From JAHWKI01 sp035513575 (GTDB taxonomy: Bacteria > Gemmatimonadota > Gemmatimonadetes > Longimicrobiales > RSA9), in NCBI GenBank assembly GCA_035513575.1, contig DATKBW010000042.1, positions 1-24,429 on the forward strand: 24,429 bases of DNA, read 5' to 3'. Of this stretch, positions 8,269 through 14,804 are shown in pieces; within the stretch, counting starts at the first letter, position 1, and every line of letters begins with the position of its first letter. Made by a program: the position numbers and the translations under genes. Below the pieces are notes generated by a model. The model saw only the letters and a program-made list of their open reading frames with translations, had not been told where the DNA came from and did no database searches.

Positions 8269-8619
8269 TCATGCGCTTGAAGGGCCTTTTCGGCTTGCTC
8301 TGGTCTTCTTGGCTTTCGGTGGCGCCAAGTCAGCCTCTGTAACACGAAACAATGAGGATAGCAGTTCACTGTCGTCCAGATGTTCGTCGACCAGGAAGTA
8401 CGGCTTCGATCCAGGGTAGGGTGGAGCCTCAATCGGACTTCCCAACAGGGATCGGCCGGCCTCGGTAGGCTTCACGAACAGGCTGTTGTCGCAAACCAGG
8501 GCCACCACCTTGGCGCCCACATACACCGCATACTCACCGAACATCTTCTTATAGGATACGTCGTCGACCTCACGGACGAAATCACACACATGTTGAACGA
8601 AACCGAGATCCGAGCCCAT
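8269..8619 (-). CDS. TfoX N-terminal-domain protein
   Basis: This is a 116-residue protein. The start at 8619 was chosen over an in-frame upstream codon because AGGAGAGG lies 6 nt before it. The sequence follows the TfoX_N pattern: YKKMFGEYAVYVGAKVVALV, DNSLFVKPTEAGRSLL and PYPGSKPYFLVDEHLDD, then a basic tail (KAKKTRASRK). TfoX/Sxy controls competence in gamma-proteobacteria, but stand-alone TfoX_N proteins elsewhere have no settled role, so no competence function is claimed. Downstream is the DUF1801 gene; such pairs of small cytosolic proteins are seen in many high-GC genomes. Confidence 0.8.
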   Translation of the reverse strand: MGSDLGFVQHVCDFVREVDDVSYKKMFGEYAVYVGAKVVALVCDNSLFVKPTEAGRSLLGSPIEAPPYPGSKPYFLVDEHLDDSELLSSLFRVTEADLAPPKAKKTRASRKGPSSA

Positions 8620-8947
8620 TGTCACCTCTCCTGCTGGGGCACGCAACGCGCTTTGCGGCCAAGCTGCGGACGCCGCAGGCGGCCGCCAGCTTTCAGCGCT
8701 TCGTTTATGTCACCCCCCCGCGGACGGGCTTGGTGACCGCGAGCCGATCGGCGAAGGCGAGACCGGGGGCAGTTTCTGGCGCTCCACGAAACGCCGCGCG
8801 GTGGCGAGGGCTGGTCGGATGTCGGAAGAGCAAACGGCCACGCCGAGCGCGCTGCTCGAGGATCTCGCGCTCCCGAAGCTTGTGAAACCGTGTAGTAGCG
8901 CACCGGTGGGCTTGCGGCAAGACCCGGGTCGTGCCGTGGAGTCGCTG

Positions 8948-8977
8948 GCCGAGGCCAGACCCTCTGCCGAGGCCAGA
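8948..8977. repeat. 12-bp direct repeat, 18-nt period
   Basis: GCCGAGGCCAGA occurs at 8948-8959 and again at 8966-8977, just upstream of the glycosyltransferase remnant. No function is evident. Confidence 0.8.
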
Positions 8978-9001
8978 ACCTCCAGGAATGGGAGTCGCAA
9001 A

Positions 9002-9100
9002 ATGCGTGCACTGTTGCCGACATATGGGTCGCGTGGGGACGTCGAACCGATGGTGGGACTCTGTGCGCGCCGCCGGACTTCGCGGATCGGTCAGCAATAA
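9002..9100 (+). pseudogene. 5' remnant of a GT1/GT28-type glycosyltransferase gene
   Basis: An ATG at 9002 with GGGAG 7 nt upstream begins about 24 residues closely resembling the N-terminus of UDP-glycosyltransferases of the MGT/vancomycin GtfB type: LLPTYGSRGDVEPMVGL, where G-S-R-G-D is the sugar-nucleotide transferase N-terminal signature. The frame then degenerates (CARRRTSRIGQQ) and stops at 9100, and no continuation is recognisable in other frames. Family members are about 400 residues, so nearly all of the gene is gone. The resemblance comes from memory of the family; the match is short, so the call is moderate. Confidence 0.5.
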
Positions 9101-9140
9101 CGTTCCGAACCGTTCATTATGTACCCGATCCTGGCTGCCC

Positions 9141-9167
9141 CGGGCTTGCGCCCGAATCGCCTTTTTT
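9141..9167 (+). terminator. Weak terminator-like hairpin
   Basis: CGGGC (9141-9145) pairs with GCCCG (9150-9154) around a 4-nt loop and is followed after 7 nt by six T (9162-9167). The stem is short and the gap to the T-run long, so activity is doubtful. It lies just after the glycosyltransferase remnant. Confidence 0.25.
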
Positions 9168-9241
9168 CGCGTAACCACACCATTTTTCGGGGCCGGCCGC
9201 GACGTGGTCCCGCGCTTGCCCTGAGGGAGGGCACAATGGAA

Positions 9242-9279
9242 CCGCGTGACGGCGGGAAACCGGGGAGAGCGTCACGCGG
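9242..9279. repeat. 10-bp perfect inverted repeat, 18-nt loop
   Basis: CCGCGTGACG (9242-9251) and CGTCACGCGG (9270-9279) are exact reverse complements. The repeat lies 77 nt beyond the end of the GH15 gene; without a T-run it is not a standard terminator. Confidence 0.8.
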
Positions 9280-9355
9280 ACGAAGGGGGAGAGGCCCATG
9301 TGGTCTCTCCTCTCTTTGTTTCCGGTCGATCACGCCATAGAGCTTCCGCACAGTC

Positions 9356-11209
9356 TCAGGGGCCTTCGGCCTCCGCCGGCTCCGCCCCCACCACCGCCGT
9401 CCGCTCCTGCTCCGCCTGGTGGATCGCCCAGGCGGCGGTGACCAGGCCCACGTGGCTGAACGCCTGCGGGAAGTTGCCGAGCAGCTCTCCCGTCCCGGCA
9501 TCGACCTCCTCGGAGAGCAGCCCGACGTCGTTGACGAAAGCGCAGGCGCGCTCGAACACCCGGCGCGCCTCCTCCGGGTCGCCCGCCAGGGCCAGGGCGT
9601 GGGCGAGCCAGAACGTGCACAGGAGGAAGGTGCCCTCGCCCGACTGGATCCCGTCGTCGCTCCGGTAGCGGAAGACCAGCCCGGCGTCGTCGGTGAGGTG
9701 CTCCTGCACGGCGCGGATGGTCGAGCGGACGCGCTCGTCGTCAGCCGGCAGGAAGCCGACGATGGGGATCATGAGGGTGGCCGCATCCAGCTCGTCCCCG
9801 TCCAGGGCCTGGCGGAACGACTTCAGGTCCTCGCTCCACCCTGGCCCTTCGATCGCCTCGCGGATCTCGCGCCGCGCCTTCTTCCAGGACTCGAGGGTGG
9901 CCGCGCGTGGCTCGAGGACGTCGGCCATCTTGATGGCGCGGTCGACCGCGACCCAGCACATGAGCCTGGAGTGGAGGTACGGCCGGGGCCGGCTCCGGAT
10001 CTCCCACAGGCCGTGGTCGTCCTCGTGCCAGCGCTGCGCCGCCTGGTCGGCCAGCGACCGGAGGAGCTCCCGGATGGTGGGGTCCGGCTCCACCTGCTCC
10101 TCGAGCCGGACGACGGCGGCGAAGATCTCGCCGTACACGTCGAGCTGTTTCTGCTCGAAGGCGGCATTGCCGACGCGGACGGGGCGGCTGCCGCGCCAGC
10201 CCGAGAGCCGTGGCAGCTCGCGCTCCACCAGCTCGTGCTCGCCTCCGATCCCGAACACGATCTGCGGCGCGTCGCCGCGACGGACGCGCCCGAGGCTGGC
10301 GCCCGCGAGGAAGTCGAAGAAGCTCTGGGCCTCGTCCGGACACGCGGCGATCCAGAGCGCCTCGAGGGTCAGGCTCGCGTCGCGGACCCACGCGTAGCGG
10401 TAGTCCCAGTTCCGCTCGCCGCCGACCGCCTCGGGGAGAGAGGTCGTCGGCGCCGCGATGATGGCGCCGGTCGGGCGGTAGGTGAGCCCCTGGAGCACGC
10501 GGCCGCTGTGATGGACCAGCTCCGCCCACGGTCCCTGGTACCCCTGGTGGATGTCGGACCAGCTCCGCCAGGCGGCGAGCGTCTCCCCGATCCGCGCCTC
10601 GATCTCCCGGGGTTGCCAGACTTCCGGAGCGCTCCACCAGGTCGGCCGGAAGTGGAGGGCGAAGTGGAGGGCGTTTCCCTCCTCCAGGTCCACCGCACCG
10701 CGCGCATGCGAGCCATCCACCTCGAGCTCCACGGGGGAGCTCAGGACCATCGCCACCGGACCCCCACGGGAACGAATCCCTCCCTTGCACGACTCCAGCA
10801 CGGGGTGCACCAGCCCGTACTCGGGGCGAGGCGCGAACCCGATGTCCAGGCGGACGCGACCCTCCGTGCACTCGACGCGACGCAGCAGCGCGCCCGGAGC
10901 CCCGGCCCCGAGCTCGTGGCCACGCTCGTTCGGCCCCGTGGCGAGCCCGTCGGTGAGGACGGCCTCGCCCTGTCCGGTGCGGAACACGGTCCGGAGGACG
11001 AGCGACCCGTCGGCATACTCACGGCGGACCTCGCAGTCCTCCACCGGGCCGATGCTCCAGTGGCCCGCGTCCTCGTCCAGGAGGCGCCCGAAGAGCGAGG
11101 GCGAGTCGAACCTCGGGACACACAGCCAGTCCACCGAGCCGCCGCGGGAGACCAGCGCCGCGCGATGACAGTCGGACAGCAGGGCATAGTCCGCGATCGG
11201 CCGACTCAT
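9356..11209 (-). CDS. Glycoside hydrolase family 15 (trehalase/glucoamylase-like)
   Basis: This is a 617-residue cytosolic protein without a signal peptide. It has the bacterial GH15 plan: an N-terminal beta-sandwich (IADYALLSDCHRAALVSRGGSVDWLC, then RFDSPSLFGRLLD) and a C-terminal (alpha/alpha)6 barrel. Visible catalytic and binding motifs are APTTSLPE (253-260), NWDYRYAWVRDASLT (267-281), GLWEIRSRP (400-408) with E403 as expected general acid, GTFLLCTFWLAHAL (526-539) and LLSEEVD (564-570) with E567 as expected general base. Proteins of this length and type in actinobacteria and others are trehalases or glucoamylases; the substrate cannot be decided here, although trehalose is likely. It lies 40 nt downstream of the DoxX gene in one operon. 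Confidence 0.88.
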   Translation of the reverse strand: MSRPIADYALLSDCHRAALVSRGGSVDWLCVPRFDSPSLFGRLLDEDAGHWSIGPVEDCEVRREYADGSLVLRTVFRTGQGEAVLTDGLATGPNERGHELGAGAPGALLRRVECTEGRVRLDIGFAPRPEYGLVHPVLESCKGGIRSRGGPVAMVLSSPVELEVDGSHARGAVDLEEGNALHFALHFRPTWWSAPEVWQPREIEARIGETLAAWRSWSDIHQGYQGPWAELVHHSGRVLQGLTYRPTGAIIAAPTTSLPEAVGGERNWDYRYAWVRDASLTLEALWIAACPDEAQSFFDFLAGASLGRVRRGDAPQIVFGIGGEHELVERELPRLSGWRGSRPVRVGNAAFEQKQLDVYGEIFAAVVRLEEQVEPDPTIRELLRSLADQAAQRWHEDDHGLWEIRSRPRPYLHSRLMCWVAVDRAIKMADVLEPRAATLESWKKARREIREAIEGPGWSEDLKSFRQALDGDELDAATLMIPIVGFLPADDERVRSTIRAVQEHLTDDAGLVFRYRSDDGIQSGEGTFLLCTFWLAHALALAGDPEEARRVFERACAFVNDVGLLSEEVDAGTGELLGNFPQAFSHVGLVTAAWAIHQAEQERTAVVGAEPAEAEGP

Positions 11210-11249
11210 GCGGCGGACTCCAGGTCGGGAGGGCCTCGTTCCGGACCGG

Positions 11250-11630
11250 TCACGTCAGCACGAGGGCCCCTCCCCCAGTGGCGAGGATCACGAGGTTGCA
11301 CACGAGGTACAGGAGGTCGTAGTACCAACCCTGGCCATCCTCCCCCCAGAACCCCGTCTTCCACACGAAGACCTTCTTCTGGATCGCGCCGAGCATGACG
11401 GCGATGAGCAGGATGGCCCCGAGCTGCGCGTAGATCCCCAGCGCCACCGAGGCCGCACCCACGACCTCGACGATCCCGAGCACCAGCGTGAACGCCGGCG
11501 ACATCCCGATGCTCTCCGCCCGCTCCCGGGGCTTCCTCATGTGCGACCAGCCGCTGGTGCCGAAGACGGCGGCGATCATCAGCCGTAGCAGCAGCAGCGC
11601 GACGTCTGCGAGCGCCCCTCCGGCGCTCAC
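11250..11630 (-). CDS. DoxX-family membrane protein
   Basis: This is a 126-residue membrane protein with four predicted hydrophobic segments (around residues 5-22, 44-62, 66-84 and 104-124). It shows DoxX features: LLLRLMIAAVFGTSGWSHM near the N-terminus, PAFTLVLGIVEVVGAASVALG in the second segment and AVMLGAIQKKVFVW in the third. The GTG at 11630 was preferred because GAGGAAGG lies about 6 nt upstream and the first membrane segment follows at once; an open frame extends upstream with a non-homologous charged stretch. DoxX proteins are linked to redox and thiol stress in some bacteria, but function is not fixed. It precedes the GH15 gene. Confidence 0.78.
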   Translation of the reverse strand: MSAGGALADVALLLLRLMIAAVFGTSGWSHMRKPRERAESIGMSPAFTLVLGIVEVVGAASVALGIYAQLGAILLIAVMLGAIQKKVFVWKTGFWGEDGQGWYYDLLYLVCNLVILATGGGALVLT

Positions 11631-11670
11631 GAGGCCTTCCTCACCGGACCGCCGCCGACGTTGCGACTGC

Positions 11671-11772
11671 TCACCGCCCGCCTCCGCTGTGCGCCGTCCC
11701 GATCCGGATCGCAGCACCACCGGGCAGGATCAGCGCGAGCGCAAGCGCCGCGCGGCTCGGAATGGTCCTCAT
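11671..11772 (-). CDS. Possible 33-residue signal-like small peptide
   Basis: An ATG at 11772 with GGGGAA 7 nt upstream opens 33 residues: a basic start (MRTIPSR), a hydrophobic run (AALALALILPGGAAI) and a short polar Gly/Arg end. It looks like a free-standing signal peptide or small membrane peptide. It lies in the leader of the DoxX-GH15 operon, ending 40 nt before the DoxX start. No homologue is recognised; it may be a chance frame or a truncated gene. Confidence 0.3.
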   Translation of the reverse strand: MRTIPSRAALALALILPGGAAIRIGTAHSGGGR

Positions 11773-11880
11773 ACAGGTTCCCCGCTGGTCGGGTGTGGCC
11801 CGCCGTTTTGCAATTATCGAACCTCGGACCTCGGGTTCGCGCGTTTGACGTGGGTGCCACAGCTCTCGAACATTCGTGCC

Positions 11881-12228
11881 ATGAAGCACCTGACTTCCGA
11901 ACAGATCGATGACCTCACGTCCGCTCTGGACAGCGCCCTCCGGAAGCTCGAGCGGAGCATGCGCACCACGGAAGAAGCGCTGCGTCCCGTGAAGCTGGAC
12001 CAGAGCGCCGTCGGCCGGCTCTCCCGCATCGACTCCCTCCAGAACCAGGGCCTCACCCGCAACCTCCAGGAGCGGGAACAGGCGAAGCTGGGACAGGTGA
12101 TCACCGCCTTCCAGCGGCTGGAGGCGGGCACCTACGGCATCTGCACCGAATGCGGTGGCGAGGTCCCGTTCGAGCGCCTCGAAGTCTTCCCGGAGACTCC
12201 CACCTGCACCTCGTGCAGCGGGGCGTGA
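11881..12228 (+). CDS. DksA/TraR-family C4 zinc-finger protein
   Basis: This is a 115-residue protein. An N-terminal coiled-coil region (about 5-80: EQIDDLTSALDSALRKLE, then AVGRLSRIDSLQNQ) leads into a C4 zinc finger with C88, C91, C109 and C112 (ICTECGGEVPFERLE through PTCTSC). This is the DksA/TraR family, whose members enter the RNA polymerase secondary channel and change promoter response to ppGpp. The coil tip lacks an exact DxxDxA, so classical DksA activity is uncertain. No ribosome binding site is visible before the ATG at 11881, although the homology starts there; an open frame upstream is not family-like. It is divergent from the DoxX-GH15 operon across 250 bp. Confidence 0.85.
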   Translation: MKHLTSEQIDDLTSALDSALRKLERSMRTTEEALRPVKLDQSAVGRLSRIDSLQNQGLTRNLQEREQAKLGQVITAFQRLEAGTYGICTECGGEVPFERLEVFPETPTCTSCSGA

Positions 12229-12265
12229 CATCAGCGCATGAACGGCACGGGGCATGAGGCCCGGG

Positions 12266-12294
12266 TTGTCTTCCCCGGAGCCTCCCGCTAAGAT
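12266..12294 (+). promoter_or_regulatory. Possible sigma-70-like promoter
   Basis: TTGTCT (12266-12271) and TAAGAT (12289-12294) are separated by 17 nt, each matching four of six consensus bases. A rare AT-rich patch (AAGATATAAGG) coincides with the -10. No protein gene follows before the terminator at 12612-12641. Confidence 0.3.
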
Positions 12295-12611
12295 ATAAGG
12301 CTAGCATGCCTCCGCATGCGAGCGCTTCGATGCGGTGCTGCCGCTTTTTCCGAGCTGCCGCACGCGCCACGAACCGAGACAGGCTTGCCGCCCGCTGCGA
12401 TGAACGCCGCTCGCTGCCGCCAGACTGCCCCGAGATTCTGGAGCGTGAATGATGATCGACACCTTCGCTGGCAGCGACTTCCGGCCTTCCCTTCCCGCCG
12501 GCACCACTCCGACCTGATCCGCCTCGGCCGGGTTCGACACAGGAGAGCCGAAGGCACGACCGACTGATTCCCGGCGCGGGGTTCGCTTCCAGCGACGCCT
12601 CCCCGATGATC

Positions 12612-12641
12612 GCCTCCCGGTTCTCCGAGGAGGCTTTTTTT
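12612..12641 (+). terminator. Intrinsic (rho-independent) terminator
   Basis: A nine-pair stem, GCCTCCCGG (12612-12620) with CCGAGGAGGC (12625-12634, one bulged A), a TTCT loop and seven T (12635-12641) form a standard terminator. It ends transcription from the DksA-like gene or from an unrecognised transcript in the gap, and separates it from the IF-1 operon. Confidence 0.8.
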
Positions 12642-12677
12642 CTGGCACGCTGGTGCCACCTGACAGGAGTGAAGCGA

Positions 12678-12944
12678 GTGGAACGAGCGATCACATACGA
12701 GGGAAGGCCCTGGCGGGTGTGGGTCAATCCCGCGCCGGCGCAGGACGGGGCCGAGAGCGGTCTCGACCTCGTGTTCAGCGATGGCGCGGGGCGCCAGATC
12801 CGGCACCCGGTGGGCCCGGCGCTGCTCCGGGTGCTGAGCCGCCACGGGCTGGAGGTGGACGAGCTGCTGCTCCGGGAGGCTCTGGCGGTGGCGCTCCAGG
12901 CACAGACGAACGGCGCGCCGGGAGGTGTGGATGCCGGCGCGTGA
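12678..12944 (+). CDS. Unknown 88-residue protein, first gene of the IF-1 operon
   Basis: The GTG at 12678 was chosen because AGGAG lies 8 nt upstream; the longer open frame would start inside the terminator stem. The protein begins VERAITYEGRPWRVWVNP, with probable beta strands (RAITYEGRPWRVWV, LDLVFSD, RQIRHPV), then an alpha-helical C-terminal half (PALLRVLSRHGLEVDELLLREALAVALQAQ). No known family is recognised. Its last 14 nt overlap the IF-1 gene, so the two are almost certainly translated together. A role next to IF-1 is likely but not known. Confidence 0.6.
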   Translation: MERAITYEGRPWRVWVNPAPAQDGAESGLDLVFSDGAGRQIRHPVGPALLRVLSRHGLEVDELLLREALAVALQAQTNGAPGGVDAGA

Positions 12945-13167
12945 GATGATCCGGGCCGAGGGCGCGGTCGAGGAGATGCTTCCCAACCGGATGTACCGCG
13001 TCCGCCTCGAAAACGACGAGGTGGTCCTGACGACGGTGGCCGGCCGTGCGCGCCGTGGGCTGCGGATCCTCCACGGCGACCGGGTGACGGTGGAGATGAG
13101 CCCCTACGACCTGAGCAGGGGACGGATAACAGGCAAATCAGACGAAACCGAAGGGGAAAAACGATGA
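12931..13167 (+). CDS. infA: Translation initiation factor IF-1 paralogue
   Basis: This is a 78-residue protein with the S1/OB fold of IF-1: IRAEGAVEEMLPNRMYRVRL (7-26), then VVLTTVAGRARRGLRILHGDRV and the hallmark VEMSPYDLSRGRITGK near the C-terminus. IF-1 binds the 30S A site and works with IF-2 and IF-3 at initiation. Compared with standard IF-1 the strand EVLAHISGK is replaced by VVLTTVAGR, and there is a charged tail (SDETEGEKR). The ATG at 12931 has GGAGG 5 nt upstream. The context is not ribosomal: it overlaps an unknown gene before it and a CBS-like gene after it (ATGA), so it is probably an accessory copy used under special conditions. Whether another infA exists cannot be seen here. 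Confidence 0.88.
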   Translation: MPAREMIRAEGAVEEMLPNRMYRVRLENDEVVLTTVAGRARRGLRILHGDRVTVEMSPYDLSRGRITGKSDETEGEKR

Positions 13168-13562
13168 CGATGACGATGGAGCAGAAGCGGAGTCGCGGGG
13201 GCGGGATCGATCGGAGCCGGGTGAGGCTCATCTCCCAGGTCGTGGAGATCGGCGACAACACCGGGCGCGCCCTGGACGTCATGAACGGGGACGGGCTCGA
13301 CTTCCTCCCCGTCGTGGCGGAGGACACGGGCAAATTTCTGGGCGTGGTGCTCCGGAAGGGCATCGAGCGGGGCTGCTGGGGGATGGGTCACGACCCGGAC
13401 CGGTGCCCGATGCAGAACCACCTGAAGACAGACGTGCGGTTCTCGTTCGACGACGAGCCGCTGGACCCGGGAATGCTCGAGGTGGCGGCGCGAGAGCCGG
13501 TGGTGATCGTGGACCGGCAGCTCCGGCCGGTCGGGATCCTCCGGGGAGCGGGCGATCGATGA
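13164..13562 (+). CDS. CBS-like protein with Cys/His insert
   Basis: This is a 132-residue protein whose ATG overlaps the IF-1 stop (ATGA). The sequence reads as a CBS pair or degenerate CBS pair: VVEIGDNTGRALDVMNGDGLDFLPVV, TGKFLGVVLRKGIER, then EPLDPGMLEVAAREPVVIVDRQLRPVGIL at the C-terminus. Between the halves is an insert with C71, H76, C81 and H86, spaced C-x4-H-x4-C-x4-H (core GCWGMGHDPDRCPMQNHL), which could bind a metal or sense redox. CBS domains usually bind adenosine nucleotides such as AMP, ATP or SAM. The stop is a TGA in the same frame as the spermidine-synthase-like gene downstream (see findings). Confidence 0.7.
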   Translation: MTMTMEQKRSRGGGIDRSRVRLISQVVEIGDNTGRALDVMNGDGLDFLPVVAEDTGKFLGVVLRKGIERGCWGMGHDPDRCPMQNHLKTDVRFSFDDEPLDPGMLEVAAREPVVIVDRQLRPVGILRGAGDR

Positions 13563-13694
13563 CTCCAGCGACACCCGTTCATGGCCTCGCTGGCCGGGGC
13601 GGCGCCCGCCTACATCGTCACCGAGCGCGGTGGACGGCTGTTGGGCATCTACGAGCCGGACACTGGACCTCCCGCGACCTTTCCCGGAGGAGGC

Positions 13695-14387
13695 GTGAAG
13701 CCATCGAATCTCGAGATCCTCGCGTACGAGGACAGCCCGCTCGGCCCCCTGTGCCTCCGGCGCCGTGAGCTCCTGTCGATGCCGGGAACGGTAGTCACGG
13801 AAGTGACGCTGAACCACGAGTTCCTGATGAGCAGCCACTACACGGTGTCGGAGACGGCGCTCGCCGCCCTCGCCCTCGACATGCACCAGGGCTCCGGGCT
13901 GAGGGTCCTCGTCGGCGGACTGGGGCTCGGCTACACCGCGCATGCCGCGCTGGAATCGCCGCGCGTCGATGAGCTCGTCGTGATCGAGCTCCTGCCGCAG
14001 GTCGTCGGCTGGCTCGAGCGGGGTCTCCTGCCGCTTTCCGGCGAGCTCCGCGGGGATCCCCGCTTCCGGACGGAGATCGGCGACTTCTTCCAGCGGATGC
14101 AAGGCCGGCCGGAGGAGCGGTTCGACCTCATCCTGGTCGACATCGATCACGCGCCGGACCACCACCTCGACCGGGCGAACGCGCCCTTCTACACGAACGA
14201 GGGGCTCGCGTCGGCCCGCGCGCACCTGGCTCCGCGCGGCGTGCTCGCGGTCTGGTCCTCCGCCCGCAGCCCGGATTTCGTCGACGGCCTGGAGGCGGTC
14301 TTCGACGAGGTGAGGGCCGCGCCCGTGACGTTCTTCAACGCCCTCGTTCACGAGGAGACGACCGACTGGATCTTCCTGGCGCGGTAG
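13695..14387 (+). CDS. Spermidine-synthase-like protein
   Basis: This is a 230-residue protein from the GTG at 13695, chosen because GGAGGAGG lies directly upstream and because the family starts there (VKPSNLEILAYEDSPLGPLCLRRR). An alternative ATG at 13581 would add 38 residues with no ribosome binding site. It has a Rossmann-type SAM-binding core: RVLVGGLGLGYTAHAAL (70-86), VVIELLPQVVGWL (95-107, with E98) and FDLILVDIDHAPD (143-155, with D149 and D151). Proteins like this are annotated as spermidine synthase or SAM-dependent methyltransferase; the true substrate of this short form is not established. It is the last gene of the IF-1 operon and faces the unknown basic protein gene 6 nt later. 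Confidence 0.78.
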   Translation: MKPSNLEILAYEDSPLGPLCLRRRELLSMPGTVVTEVTLNHEFLMSSHYTVSETALAALALDMHQGSGLRVLVGGLGLGYTAHAALESPRVDELVVIELLPQVVGWLERGLLPLSGELRGDPRFRTEIGDFFQRMQGRPEERFDLILVDIDHAPDHHLDRANAPFYTNEGLASARAHLAPRGVLAVWSSARSPDFVDGLEAVFDEVRAAPVTFFNALVHEETTDWIFLAR

Positions 14388-14393
14388 GCCTCC

Positions 14394-14801
14394 CTACGCG
14401 CCGATCGGAGGCTCTCGGTCCTCGCTCGTCGCCTCCCGGATCGCCTCCTCCAGCTCCTGCTCGAGATCGGCACGGCTGAGCGAGGTGCCGCTGTGCAGGG
14501 CGTCCAGGAGCGGCCCCTCGACCGCTCGGGAGTAGCGAACGATGTCCCGTCCCGCGCTCCCGTGCTCGAATTCCATCCGGATGACGTTGGGCGTTCCCGC
14601 GCTCGACGTCGTGGCGATGAAGACGTCCCAGACCGCGCCGTCCCGGAGGAGCCGGGTCAGAAGGAGCCGAGAAGACGCCGACGGTGCGCCCGACACCAGC
14701 CGGTTGTGGGTCGCGTCCCGGTTCACCTCGGGACGGCGGGACGGGCCCCGTTTCTTGCCGCCACGGCGGCGCGCGCCGTTCTCCGGCTTCTTCTTCCCCA
14801 T
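14394..14801 (-). CDS. Unknown protein with basic N-terminal tail
   Basis: This is a 135-residue protein. The first ~30 residues are very basic (MGKKKPENGARRRGGKKRG), suggesting nucleic acid or ribosome binding. The rest looks like a small alpha/beta domain (DGAVWDVFIATTSSAGTPNVIRMEFE, then IVRYSRAVEGPLLDALHSG) ending in an acidic helix (LEQELEEAIREATSEDRE). No family is recognised. Its ATG is 3 nt after the stop of the two-CBS protein, so it is the last gene of the macrodomain-CBS operon. Confidence 0.6.
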   Translation of the reverse strand: MGKKKPENGARRRGGKKRGPSRRPEVNRDATHNRLVSGAPSASSRLLLTRLLRDGAVWDVFIATTSSAGTPNVIRMEFEHGSAGRDIVRYSRAVEGPLLDALHSGTSLSRADLEQELEEAIREATSEDREPPIGA

Positions 14802-14804
14802 CCG

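Larger units (their letters stand above)
8620..9355. other. Non-coding interval with gene remnant and short repeats
   Basis: No intact gene is supported between the TfoX and GH15 genes. Open frames here have no recognisable domains and poor ribosome binding sites. The interval holds a probable glycosyltransferase gene remnant (9002-9100), a 12-bp direct repeat (8948-8959 and 8966-8977), a weak hairpin followed by six T (9141-9167) and a 10-bp inverted repeat (9242-9279). It looks like decayed or rearranged DNA. Confidence 0.55.
12229..12677. other. 449-bp gap with promoter-like and terminator elements
   Basis: No protein gene is supported in this gap between the DksA-like gene and the IF-1 operon. 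It contains a promoter-like pair (12266-12294), a GCATGC hairpin with a 4-nt loop (12304-12319), a 22-codon frame of no known family (12449-12517), a strong intrinsic terminator (12612-12641) and a 6-bp hairpin (12643-12658). It could encode a small RNA of about 340 nt, but it matches no RNA family I can recognise. Confidence 0.5.

Noticed and set aside
9117..9299. A 60-codon minus-strand frame in the interval beside the GH15 gene
   Set aside because: No ribosome binding site or family resemblance, and it runs through an inverted repeat.
12525..12560. A GGGTTCGAC stretch resembling a tRNA or tmRNA T-arm
   Set aside because: The T-arm does not pair and no acceptor stem, anticodon arm or tag frame fits around it.
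12643..12658. A possible sigma-54 promoter (CTGGCACG followed by TGCC) before the IF-1 operon
   Set aside because: The -24 GG fits but the -12 GC is one base too near, and the start would leave almost no leader; it is better read as a small hairpin.
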